Of a DNA stretch of 30,293 nt, positions 10,486 to 22,400 are shown in pieces. Under the pieces are notes generated by a model that made no database searches, had not been told where the DNA came from, and saw only the letters and a program-made list of their open reading frames with translations. A program made the position numbers and the translations under genes. Source of the DNA: Chlamydomonas sphaeroides (Eukaryota; Chlorophyta; Chlorophyceae; Chlamydomonadales; Chlamydomonadaceae); NCBI GenBank assembly GCA_001662425.1, contig BDDC01001248.1:1-30293 (forward strand), written 5' to 3'. Each line of letters opens with the position of its first letter. Within the stretch, counting starts at the first letter, position 1.

Positions 10486-13400
10486 GGTTTGTCTGAGTGA
10501 GAGCCGCACGAGGAGCTTGGCTGAACTCTCCATGTGTGACTGCATCTTGCAGGATTGTCTGCGAGGAGTTGACTGGTGGCACGCTAAATCGAGCACCATG
10601 GAGAGCGTTTCTTCGTTGCAGTGACCAGGCACGCACTGCGTATGCCTGTATGGTAGTAAATATAGCACGAAGGGTGCTTGCAACTCGCGAGAGGACACGG
10701 TAGCACAGCACACTGCGTTGGGTTTCCTCTCAACGCCGCGCGACACCCCGCCTCTACAGCGACGAGCTTGATGCCATAATAACAGTGGCAGTCATGGTCG
10801 GTAGTCGGTGGGGGGTAAGGCCCGCGCTATGCGCTTGCCCGTGCCTCGGTGCGTGCAGGATGACCCCCGAGTCCGCGTGCTGCTCACCAGCACGCGGGCT
10901 GGCGAGCAAGCCGGGGAGGAGCGTCAGCTACTTGCTGAGCAGCTGCAGGCACACCTTGGGCCTGGAGATGCCGTCGTGACTGCGAATGCCGCCGAGGGCT
11001 TGCAGGGCTTTGCAGGTTTGTGCGGTTGACGTGCCTCGCTGGCACACCTCGACGCGCGGTGCCCATTACCATTACCCGCCCTGGTGCCTGCGCAGGCTGG
11101 CTTGCCCCTGTAGATGCCACAATACCGGCCGCGGCCTCGGCGGCGCAGGGCCTTCCCGTGTGGGCTCTGGTACAGGATCCCGGACTCGGCTGGACGGACC
11201 TCCTGCCGGGCGTGCGACGCTTGACGCTCTCCGCCCAGGGCGATGCCGTACAGCATCTACCCTACGCAGCCGATGCGCCGCTCGTGCTGTACCGCAGCGA
11301 GGACCTCGCGAGGCTCGGTGCGAGCCCGCCTGACACGTGGCCCAAGCTCGTGTCGTACCTGCAGCGTCTGCAGCCGGTGCGAGCGCCGCGCCCTGGACCG
11401 CCGGGATCCAATGCGACGTGACTGCTGCACTAGCTAGCTAGCTCGTCAGCTGACCGCTCTGCTGACAAGACAGCCGGCAGGGTCTGCAGCCGTGCGCGCC
11501 CAGCCTGACGGCGCCCCTTGCCCTACGCCCCGCAGTCGACCCCTGTGGCGCCCAATGCCAGCGCGACCGCAGCGCGGCACGGTTTCTGCAACGCGCTGCC
11601 CAGCGGCTGCGAGCGGGACGGAGACCTGCTGGTCAGCATATGGGCGTCCACGGGGCTAGCTGCGCTGGCGGCGCCCGCCAGCATCAGCGGGCTTGAGGCG
11701 CTGCTGGAGCGGCAGCTGAGGGCCGGGGCCGCGCAACGCGGCCTGGCGTGGGCGCTGCAGGTGCTGCGGGCGCTGCACGCAGCGTCGCCGCCCGGTGCCG
11801 GCCACGCGCCCTGTGCCCGGCCGTCCGTGGACACGGCGCTGCGGGAATGCAGCGTTGTGCTGGCGTCGGCCAGCGGCGCCAAGGCGGCGCTGTGGGCGCT
11901 GGCGCAGCGGGGCCGGCGGCGGTCAGCGGCGGAGGGCGCGGCGCCGCGGCGGGAGGCCCTCGGCAGCAACACCACGCTGGGCGGGCGGCTGCTGGCGACC
12001 GCGCTGCCGGGCAGCGTGCTGGCGGCGCGCCCTGACACGGGTGGGGCAGGGGGCGGCGGGGATGCCGCGCAAGCGGCTGCGGGGCCACGTGGGTCGGGCA
12101 GCGTGCGGTATGAGACGTGGACGCAGCAGAGGGTCGCTTGGTGCGCTGCGGCGGGGTGTGGCCACAGGGCTCTCGCCGGCGCAGCCGCAAGCCGGCGCCT
12201 GCGCGCGACGCGGGGCGCTCAGGCACTCCCTACCTAGGGCGGCCGTTGCCTGCACTGAAGTTCTCCCTATGTCCTTTGGCCCCAGGCGATCTGGTGGTGT
12301 GCGGCGGCGCCTCCAACGACCTTTGCCTGTACAACACGCGGCCGCCGGGGCCGTACAGCCCGGCTGCGGTATCGTACTGGCCCGGCAGCGGACTGGGCTC
12401 GCTGCCGCCCACACGGGCCGTGTACCTGGGCTCCGACCTGCTCGTGTTCAGTGTGAACGCGTCCGCGCCGCCGCTGCAGCAGTACGCTGCGTTCCGCGCG
12501 GCGTCGGCGGCATTGGGCACCGCCGCCAGCTGGCCTGCGGTGCTGCGTCCGACGGAGGGCCCCGGCGGCCCGACCGTCATGCGGGCGTCACAGATTGAGG
12601 ACGTAAACCGATGGGTGGCGGCGGGGTACAACGACAAAGACGGCATAAAGTCGTACCTGGAGGCGCTGCGGGAGACGTTTGCGGGGCCGCTGACGTTGAC
12701 GGCACCGCCGTTCCCCGCGGACGCGGCCGCGGGCGTGCGTGCGGTGCTGGCAAAGGCCGCCACCGAGGCGGCGTTCGGCAGCAGAGATGCGCCTGTGGTA
12801 GCTCAGGTGGGTGCGAGGCCGCGGGGCGGCAAGCAATACGTGAGGCAGCGATTCGCCCAGGGTCTTGCAGTCCGTTTGCGCTGCACCAGGCCAGAGCAGC
12901 GCACACTGCCCGCCTCTGTCACCCGTGCAGGAAACGCTCGCGGCGCTGCTCCGCATCTACGACGCCTACAAGCGGGAGATGCTGCTGGCCTTGTGGCAGA
13001 GCCTGCACATCAACAGCGCGCCGGCCGCGCCCCTGCCGCAGCCCGGCTCTGGCACCGCCAACGGCACCGCCGGTGCCGGAGGCGCCACCGCCGAGGGCGG
13101 TCGCAGGGGCTGGCTGTCGGGTGGCGCGATGGTGGGCGTCATCCTGGCTTGCACTGTGGGCGGTGGCGGGATCGTGGCCCTGGCGCTACTGCTGTGGGCG
13201 CGGCGTGTGGCGCTGGTCGGGGACCTGCGCAAGCGGCTACGCTTCCTCGACCGCTCGTCCGCGGCGCCGGGCTTCGGACCGGAAACAACGTTGATGCTGA
13301 CAGGTGCGCGGCTTGCCGGGGCTCGGGGTCAGCGGCGGTGCGGTGCTGGAAGGCTCCACGCCACGGGGGCGGTAACCGGCGGCATCGTCAAGGATGCGGC

Positions 13401-16400
13401 TTCGGCTGGCGGCTGATGGATAGGGCGAGCTGCAGGGACGTAAAACATCGTACCCCCGATCGCAGACGTGCAAGACTCGACCACGCTTTGGGAGGGCTTG
13501 CCCGCTGACGTGATGGACTCGGGTGAGGCAGCTGCGGCATAGGATCTGGGTTAAAGGCACGCGCCTCGCCACTCGCCTGCAGCTGCTGCCTGACGAGGGC
13601 TGCGTGCCCCGAGCTCTAGCTGCCGCCGTGCCCCGCGCCTTGCTGTCTGCAGCTCTGTCGCTCCACAACAGCGCCTTCCGGCAGCTGCTGCCGCGGTTCC
13701 GAGGCTATGAGTGAGTAGACGGACGGACGGCCTCTGCCGAGCAGGCACGACAAAACTATCTTGGGCGCCTTCGCGCGCATCTGCGCCACAGCCTCGGGGC
13801 GTCTTTGCGCTTGGCGCTCGTGGCCGTGGGACCCCACCTGCCTATCATGCTGCCGAAATGCAGGTGCCACACCGAGGGAGACAGCTTTGTGTTAGCCTTC
13901 CACACCGCCGTGGAAGCGGCTGCGTTTGCGTTGGAGATCCAGGTGCGCACCTCAGACCCCGGATGACCACCCATCCCAAACAACGCCCTGCACCGGTAGC
14001 GCCCCCACCAATCACGCCCGTCCCACCCCAACCACGCCCACTGTGCCCACAGACCGTGCTGCTGCAGCTGCCATGGCCCCAGGAGCTGCTGGAGCACGAG
14101 CTCTGCGGCATTGTACGGCACACCGCGCCAGCGTTTGACAGCGTGGACGGCGCAGATCATGCGGCGGCCGGGCCGACCGCAGGGGCCGGTTACGGATCAA
14201 ACGACGGGGTGCTGCTCAGCAGCGCCGCCGGCGAGGGCTGCGGCTACGCCACCGCCACTACGGACGACGCCGGAGGGGGCGAGGCGGCTGGCGGGCCGGG
14301 CGCCACCTCTAGGAGCGCCACCGACCATGGCGACATGTCGGCACCCGAGCCCTGGGGCCTGCAGGTGTGCTTGCAGCGCGGGGCCCCGCGGCAGGCTGCT
14401 GCAGCCCCAGCCCTGCAGCGCTGCTGCACGACTCCTGTGGGCAGCCATAGGCCTCGCTCGTGAGCCGCCTTTGGTGTCGCCCCTGCTGGCGAGCGCCCCC
14501 ACGGGTACAGAACGCCCCGGACCCAGTGACCCGGGCCCAGTAACCTCGGCCATGTGACCTGGGCCCTGTGACAAGGACCTTGTGACGCTGACGGACCCGG
14601 GCGCACACCCGCGGCCCTGCAGGCGGTGGACGAGGAGCGGGCCGACTCAGACAACAGCGACGAGGTGCTGGCCGACATGTTGATGAAGCCGCAGCCCCAC
14701 GAGGCGCCCGAAGCGGGCGCCGGCAGGCCGATGGGCAGGTGTGTCCTGGAGTAGGGCTCGGTAGCGGGGCTCGCTGGTGGCCCAGCACGGGGCCTGTCTG
14801 CTGCTGCCTGCTGGCACGCTGCGCCCTGAGCAGGCCGCGTGGCGTTTCCCTGCCGGGCCGCAGGTCCCCGCGGCGCCTACCGCAGCGCGCCAAGACCTTC
14901 ACCACGCCGTCCGCGCGATCGGCGGCCACGTCAGCCGAGCGCCCCACCTGGGGCCCCGGCATGGCGCGGCGGGTGGCGGGCTGGTGGCCGCTGCAGGCCG
15001 GCGGCGCCGCCGCTGACGCCCCTGCGGTGGTGCAGGCCGTGGAAGGAGCCCACGGCAGCCGTACGGGCCCGCCGCCCGCCAGCTCCCACACGTCTGTCTC
15101 GTCGGTTCCCACGTGGCCGCCGGCAGGCGGCGAGGGGCTCGAGCGTCGCCTCAGCGGCGAGGGGGCTGAGCCCCATGCCGGCGCGGAGGGCGAGGCGGAG
15201 ACCGTGGACATCGACATGGCTGCGTCTGCTTCGGCAGCGGCTGCGCGAGCAACTGCGGCGCTGGGCCGCACTGCGTTGCCGCCGCTGCCGGCGGTAGCCC
15301 GACCCGGCGGCTGGCTGGGCGTGTCGCTGGGCCCCACCGCTGCCGTGTCCGCGCCGCAGCCAACATTGCCGTGGTCGAGTCAGCCGTTTGCGCAACTCGG
15401 CACGTCGCCCTTCCGCACGTCGCTTGGCAACGGCCCCGGCTTCAGCGCTGCGGCCGACCGCCACGGTGTGGTGCCCAACTTTGCGTCAGCCTCACATGGG
15501 CCGGAGCAGGAGGCCTCGCTGCGGCTGGTGCCGGTGCGGCACTCGCAGCCGGACCCTGCGCTGACGGGATCGGCTATGCGCTTGTATCACCGCAAGTCGA
15601 CAGAGGCGTCGGTCAACTCGCGGTCGCTGTGCCTGATGCGCGCGAGGGCGTCAACGCGCTCCTCCGCCGGCACCACTCCGGCCTTCACCGGCCTGCTGGT
15701 GACGCTGCGCGTGTCGGGCGACGGCGGCTTCGATGGCCCCGGCGACAGCGGCAGCGTGGACCGCGGCAGGTGCGCGCGGCGCGGCAGCGCGAGCGACGGC
15801 ATCGACTTTCTCATGGACGGCCGGCTGCGCGCGGCGCTGACGAGCATCGCCGAGAGGTGCGCTCAACGGAGATGGGCCGTGCATCCGGGCCCAGTGGCTT
15901 GGGATGTGCGCTGTGTGTTTCCACGTTTGGCTTGGGCGTCCGGCTGTCCACTGACACAACCTGCCCACGCGACCTACTGCCTGGCCCGTGGCCCTGACCC
16001 CACCAGGCGAGCCCCATCCGCCAGCCTAGGGTCGCCCGGCAGCACAGCGCACCAACGCGCGGGCGTCGCCTTCCCCTTCGGCCGGACTTCTGCCGGCGCG
16101 AACCACCTGACGCGCCGCTCCTCCACCTCCTCCGTCTCCGCCCTCATACCGAGCGCCGCCAGCGGCTCCGGTGTCTCCATCCCGCGCCGCACACGCACAC
16201 GCGACGGCGGGACGGGCAGCGGCATGTGCGACGACCTCATCGTCGTCGGCTCGCCCGGCGAAGTGCGATCCCGGCGCCGCCGCCGCCGCACCAACAGCCG
16301 CTACCGCCGCTCCTCGCTCGAATACAGCGCGGACGGCAGCTCGGGTGCCAGCACGGAGGGCCACGCCAGCTCCCGCATCAGCCGGCGCAGCAGCAACCGC

Positions 16401-19400
16401 AACAGCGCGCGCGCCAGCGCGCGGCCGTCCCTGGAGATGCGGCCGAGCGAGGTGCTAGACCGCTTGTACGGCGCCTCACCGACGCGGCTGCTGCGAGCGC
16501 AGCAGTCGTTCACGCGGCCGGCGTCGCCCCCCGCCGGGTCCGGCGCGCCGAACGGGCTTCTGGCCGCTGGGTCCGGGTCGCTGCCTCTCGGGCAGGACGT
16601 GGCCTTTCCCCCCGTCGCGGAGGCGCGGCTAGGGTTCGAGGCAGGGTCAGGACCTTGGGCGGCAGCCAGCCGCGGCGCCGCCGGCCAGCCGCCTGTTGCG
16701 CCGCAGGACGCTGCGCAGACGCCCTCGCCGGCACCCGGCTCTGCGCAGCTGCTGCGCGGAGTGCTATCAGGTCGCGCCACAAAGACGAGCGAGCACGGCA
16801 GCTCGGGCTCCATCAACGTGCACCCCACGGTGTCGGCCTTCTCCCTTGTGGTGCCGGAGTCAGCAGCAGCCGGCTTTGGTGCGCAGGCCCGCGCGGGAAG
16901 GTTGGCGACGCGGGAAGAGGGCGTGGAAACGCTCGAGGCGTCGTGCGCCAGGTCCGAGGCTGAGCCCAGTAGCTGGGCCTCGCGCAGGAGCACCCCGCGC
17001 CCCTCCGTGCTGCACAGCTCGAGGTCGCAGTCACCGGACCAACGGGGCGCGCGGTTGCGGGGCACTGAAGACCAGCACGCGCAAGGCCTCGTGGCGGCCG
17101 CGGCCGCGGCCGCAGGCCCCTACGGCGCCTCCAACCATTCGTCACAGGCGGCACAGCGCGTGTCCGTGGCCTCGGGCAGCAGCGCGTCGCCGGGGGCACC
17201 TGCTGCCAGCAGCACAGCCACGCCAGAGGACGGGTTGTTCGGAGCGGACGGCGCCGGTGCGCCGCTTACTTTAGCCACCAGTACGGCAGAGGGCGTCTCC
17301 AATTCGACCCACGACGCGCCGGAGGCGGCGCCGCAGGACAGCGCGCAGGCGCCGACGCCTGCAGCGTCCGCCCGGAGCGGCCCCGCGGGCCGCGCCGCCG
17401 GCCTGGCCCACCTGTGGATCCCACCCGCTGAGGCGCCGACAGGCGCCGACGACGGCGTGACGTTCCCTGCCGTGACCCCTGTGGAGTTCAGGAGCGCGGC
17501 GACTGTCAGGTCGTCCGCAGGCTCTCGCAGCACTACCGCGCTCATGAGCACCGGGAGCGTGAGGCTGGCGGAGCCTGTGCTCCCCGACGGCGAACCCCGC
17601 GTGTCGAGCTACAGCGCCGGCGGCAGCGACCTGGCCCACGACTGGCCGGCGCTTCGAATCCACCGGGCCATCGGGCGCAGCGCCTCCGTGGGCACGTTGA
17701 TGGGCCGGACGGCCACTGCAGATGCCGGCCCTGAGGGAGGCACCCCGGCGCTGCAGGGGGAGGTACAGGACTCGGTGCTGGCAGCGCAGGCCGGCGCCGC
17801 TTCGAGCACGTTTGGTCCCGGTGCGGGTTCCGGCAGCAACACGACCGGCGGCGCCCTGCTGACCATGCGGCTGGGGGGCTCGCTGTCCAGGCGCCAGGGC
17901 GGCGCAGACACGTATGTGCAGTCGCCGCTGGGGCGGTCGGCGGCGGTTGGGCGCCCCGCGCCGCCGTGGGAGCTTGCGGCGCGGTCAGCGGCCGCAAGGC
18001 GCGACAACAATGCGAGCGAGGGCGCAGTGCAGCACATCACGGATGGCGACCAGGACGCGGCCTTTTCTCCCCCCAGGTCGACCATGTCGGCATCCGGCGA
18101 AGGCAGCGTCCGCGCGCCCGCGCTGCGGCGGCCGAGTCGGCGTCCCCTCACACGCAACCTGACCGCCTCCGCGGCCTCGCCGCATCAAAGCGCGCCGCAG
18201 CCTTTCTTCGCATTCGTCGCACCGCACGCGCTTGTGGGGGCTGCGAGCCAGCCGGCGGCGTCCTCGCCCTCGGCGCTTGGCCGCGCCCTGCTGCAGCAGC
18301 CCCTGGCGCGGAGGTCGCTGTCGCGCCAGCATTCGCAGCTGGCCTCCGCGTCCTCGGCCTCCCGGGCTTTCCAGCGCTCCTCCACGGCGGGCTCCATGGG
18401 CTCCGCGCAGCTGCGCACGCGCGTGCTCCAGGCCACGGCTGCCGCCGACGCCAGCAACCGCGGCCTGCCCGCGCCGCCGGCCTTCTCGCGCAACAGCCGC
18501 CGGCGCAGCAGCACGCACTCGGACCCCGGCGGCCCCTCCCGCGGCAACTCGGGCGCTGTCCTGCAGCTGCAGCTGCAGCCGGCCGGCACCGCCGACGGCA
18601 GCCCGCGCACGGCCGCCGCGGCCCGCAGTTCCTACCAGGGCGGCGGCCACCCGATGTCGCCCCTGGGCGGCGTGAGCCACCGGCGCTCCATGGGGGCTGT
18701 GATGGAGCCGCCCAGCAGCTACATCGCTGCGGGCACCAGCGGCGCTGGCAGCACCTCCCGCTTCGGCTCCGTCGCAGCCCCCTACGGCGCCGGCCCGTCC
18801 GCTGCGCTGTGGCCCGGCGGCAGCTCAGCCGTGCTGCCGCCGCCGGTGCCGCGGCGCCTGCCGCTGCGCACCGCGACAGCGCCCCGCCTCATGGCCCCTC
18901 CGGTGCCCAGCCACCCGCGCATGGGCGGCGCGTGGCCCAGCCATGGCCCCGGCCTGGGCGGCAGCTCCAGCGCTGCAGGCGTCCCCAACATCGGCGCCGC
19001 CGGGCCGCCGCTGGACGGCCGGCTGTGGGGCGGGCTGGAGGCGCTCGCGGAGGCCTACACCAGCGCCGCAGGCCCCACGACCGGCGCCACGGGCGCCCCT
19101 CGTCGCAGCGCCACAGTCGTGCCCGGCGGGCGCTGGGGCGCCTCGCTAGGCGGCATGCGGCCGCCGCGGTGGTCGGTGTCGCAGTCGCTGGCGTCGCTGC
19201 CGCTGGGGCCCTCGGAGCCCCAGACCAGCCGGGCGCTTCTGCACGACAGCCGGGCCCCTCTCGGAATGGCAGTGGTCGACTCGAGCGCCGCCATTCTGGG
19301 CAACGTGGGCATGATCCAGCTCGGCAACGGGTCCCTCCCCGGGCCGGGCACGAGCGGCAGCTCCGCGCTGCCGTCGGCGGCCCGAGACAGCAACACCGGC

Positions 19401-22400
19401 CGGCTGCTGTCCGCGCTCGGCTCCAACTTCCGAAACAAGCGCAGCTCGCGCGCCGGCGGGGGCCTGGGGGCCTCAAACGAGTCGGGCTCGCTGTTCGGCA
19501 AGCGCTCGTCCCTGTTCAGCTCGGCCCGGGACTCTGCGGGCGGACTGCGCGGCAGCGCGGGCACCGGTGGCAGTGCGGGCGGCGGCGGGCCCAGCACATT
19601 CCTGGAGGCCATGCTGCAGGTCGCCGCCGGCACGGCCGCGGCGCAGTACCAAGCCGCCGGCCGCCGAGACAGCAACTTGTACCTGGGCCTGCGCCCGCCG
19701 CCCAGTCCAATGCCGCAGAGCGACGCAAGGCCCAACCTGCGCCGCAGCGTCACGCCGCAGCCGCAGGGCATGGCTCGCGGCAGCGGCAGCCTAGCGTCCC
19801 GCATCCTGGGCGGTCGCTCGATGCGCACCCTCAAGCGCATCACAGCCTTCGCGTCAGGCCGGCCCGGCAGCGAGACCGAGAGCGCTGCCGGCGGTGTGCC
19901 GCCAGCCGCCGTGACGGCGCTGGGCAGCAGCGCGATCGCGCTGGGCTCCCGCGCGGGCTCGGCAATGCCGCCGTCGCCGCTGCCGTCGCCACTACGCTTT
20001 GCCCTGGCCGGCGGCTTCAGCACGGCGCCGCCAGCTGGCTCCAGGCCGGCGCTACCGGCTGGCGTGGTGGCAGGCGACAGCGCCGCCGACACTGGCGGCT
20101 CGGATGCCGACGGGCAGCGGCGCTCTCGGCCGCAGTCGGGCTCTACCGTACCGCCGGCATTTAACCGTGTCTCGCCGCTGTACCTGCTGCACGAGGGCTC
20201 GGTTTCCGGAGAGGCTCCACTCCCCTTCTCGCCTAGGGCGGACGGCGGCGCCGAGACGGGCACGGGCACGGGCACCGGCACGGACTCCGAGACGCCGCCG
20301 CCGTTGCTGCGCCCGGCGCCGTCCGCCCCGACGCTGACAAGCCAGCGCTCCATTGATCGTCCTTCCGCGCGCTCTTCGGACCGGGGGCTGCTCGCGGGCC
20401 CGTTGGCGGCAGTCGCTGACGAGGGGCGCGCAGGGCAGGTGCTGATAGCGCCGGCCATCGTCAGGGCACGCGGACTCACGCCGTCGCGAAGCGCATGGCG
20501 CATGCACGGCAACGCTGCGTTTGGCGAGCTTCAAGGCGATAGCAGCTCGGCGCCCAGCACATCAGACCACGTCTCCGGCAGCACCGTGGCCAAGCTGCGC
20601 CCGCCTTCGCCCCAACGGGGCGGAGTGCCGCCGGCCCCCTCCCCGGCCGAAGCCGCGCCCCGCACACACGCAGCCAGCCCGGACGCATTCCGTGCCGGGG
20701 CGCCGCCCGCTCGCGTGGTGTTGCTGGGCGCCGACGGCTCGCCCGGCCCCAGCTCCACCGCGTCGCACCGCTCGGCCCTGTTCCAGCCGTCGCCGTACAG
20801 CGCTGGCATTGCCGGCTTGAGGGAGGCGCCGTCGCCGCTCTTCGCTGCCGGCAGCACACACTCGGCCCTGGGCGGCGCTGCCGCAGGCGCGTCTCGCTTC
20901 TCCGCGCCCCTGCGGCCGGCCTCCTCGCTCCCGGGCGAACGCGCCGCGGACGGTGCGCCAGGCGGCTCCCTTAGCCCCGTGCGGCTGTCCCTGTCCGGCA
21001 AGTCCTCGGCCCTGATGCTGCGCCGCAGCAGCGGCCGCGTCGTTACCCGGGCGCTAGCGGCCCTGCGCAGCCTCGGCGCCAGTGCCAGCGGCGTGGGGCC
21101 GGCACCAGAGCAGGCGCCCGCGCACCCCTCCAGCGGCTACGGCGCCCAACTACCGCTGCCACCCATCCCCCTGTACGCCAACCAAGCCCCGCCGGCGCGC
21201 GCGTCGCCGGCGACGGTCCAGGCCGCCGCAGACCTGTCGCAGCGCACCGACGCACCCATTTCCGGGGACTCCACGTCCGGTACGGTCCGTGGCGCGGCGA
21301 GGCTGTCCACGTCGGGCACAACTGCGGGGCAGCCCAACGACCTGCAGTCGGGCCGGGCATCGGCTGCCGGCCGCGGAGGCGACAGCTGGAGCGGCTCGCA
21401 ATCGGCGCAGCCCCATATGTCGCTGCCGCCGCGCGGCAGCAGGCCGCTGCTGCAGGAGGGCCCGGGCGAGGGAGCGGCTGCGGCACCAGTAAGCCCGACG
21501 CGCGCGGCTGCGCCGCACAGCGCGCGCTGACCTTGCCGCCAAAGACCCGTGCCCACGGCACTGCGACCACCACCTGCCTGCCCGCCCGCCCGCCATAACC
21601 CGCCCGCCATAACCCGCCGCCACGGCCCTCCCCGCACCAAGCATCGCTGTGCCCGTCCCTGTGCTTGTGCATACAGGACCCGCGGCGCTTCCCCGGGAGC
21701 CGCGGCCCGCAACCCCAGCGCGCGCTAGGCGACCGCCGGCTGGCCGAGGAGGCGCTGCAGGCGCTGCTGATGCTCAGCACCACCGGCAGCGCAATGGGGC
21801 CGCTCACCTCGGGGCAGGAGGGCGCCGCGGCCACGATGACGGGCGTCAGCATGAACGACCTGCTCAACACGTCCGCGACCGTGGCTGGCGGAGCCGCAGG
21901 GCTCCACGCGCAGGGGTCGCTGCGGCCCGCTTCCTCCGCCGTGCTGGCGTCCCTGGCCGCTGGCTCCGACACGCAGGGCAGTGTGGGCGGCGGCCGCACC
22001 CGCAGCGTGACGCAGCGGACGGCCGGCCTCTTGAGCGGCCTGGCGCGGAGGCTCGACAGCGTGCTGGCCCCTCCGTCGCCGCTCATTGCGGCGGTCAGCG
22101 GTGACATGCCGGCGTGGGAGGCGGCCGCACGCGAAGGCCTCCGCAGCCGGCAGGTGAGCCCACCTGGCGCCGGCCCTCGGCCTCGCTGTGCCTGCTGGCG
22201 GCTGGCGGCTGGCGGCTGGCGGCGGAGTCCTCGCCCACAGGCATGCGCCGACAGCGCCCGCGCCCCTGTGCGCTGCTCCCGGTGGGGTCCCCGCAGGCCT
22301 CCAACGCGGCCTCGCTGGTGGGGCGGCTGGGCACGGGCGTGATGCAGCGCCTCACGCAGACGAGCCGCAGGATGGCTGCCGGCGCCGGCGGCTTCACAGG

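Noticed and set aside
14500..14600. Repeated gtgacc/gggccc units
   Set aside because: Short imperfect repeats inside a cyclase intron (14365-14622); no sign of function.
17966..20164. 732-codon plus-strand frame
   Set aside because: Shadow of the long cyclase exon, with Arg/Ala-rich out-of-frame composition.
19055..20512. 485-codon minus-strand frame
   Set aside because: Antisense shadow of the cyclase insert. GC-rich codon bias leaves the opposite strand open; no domain or splice structure.
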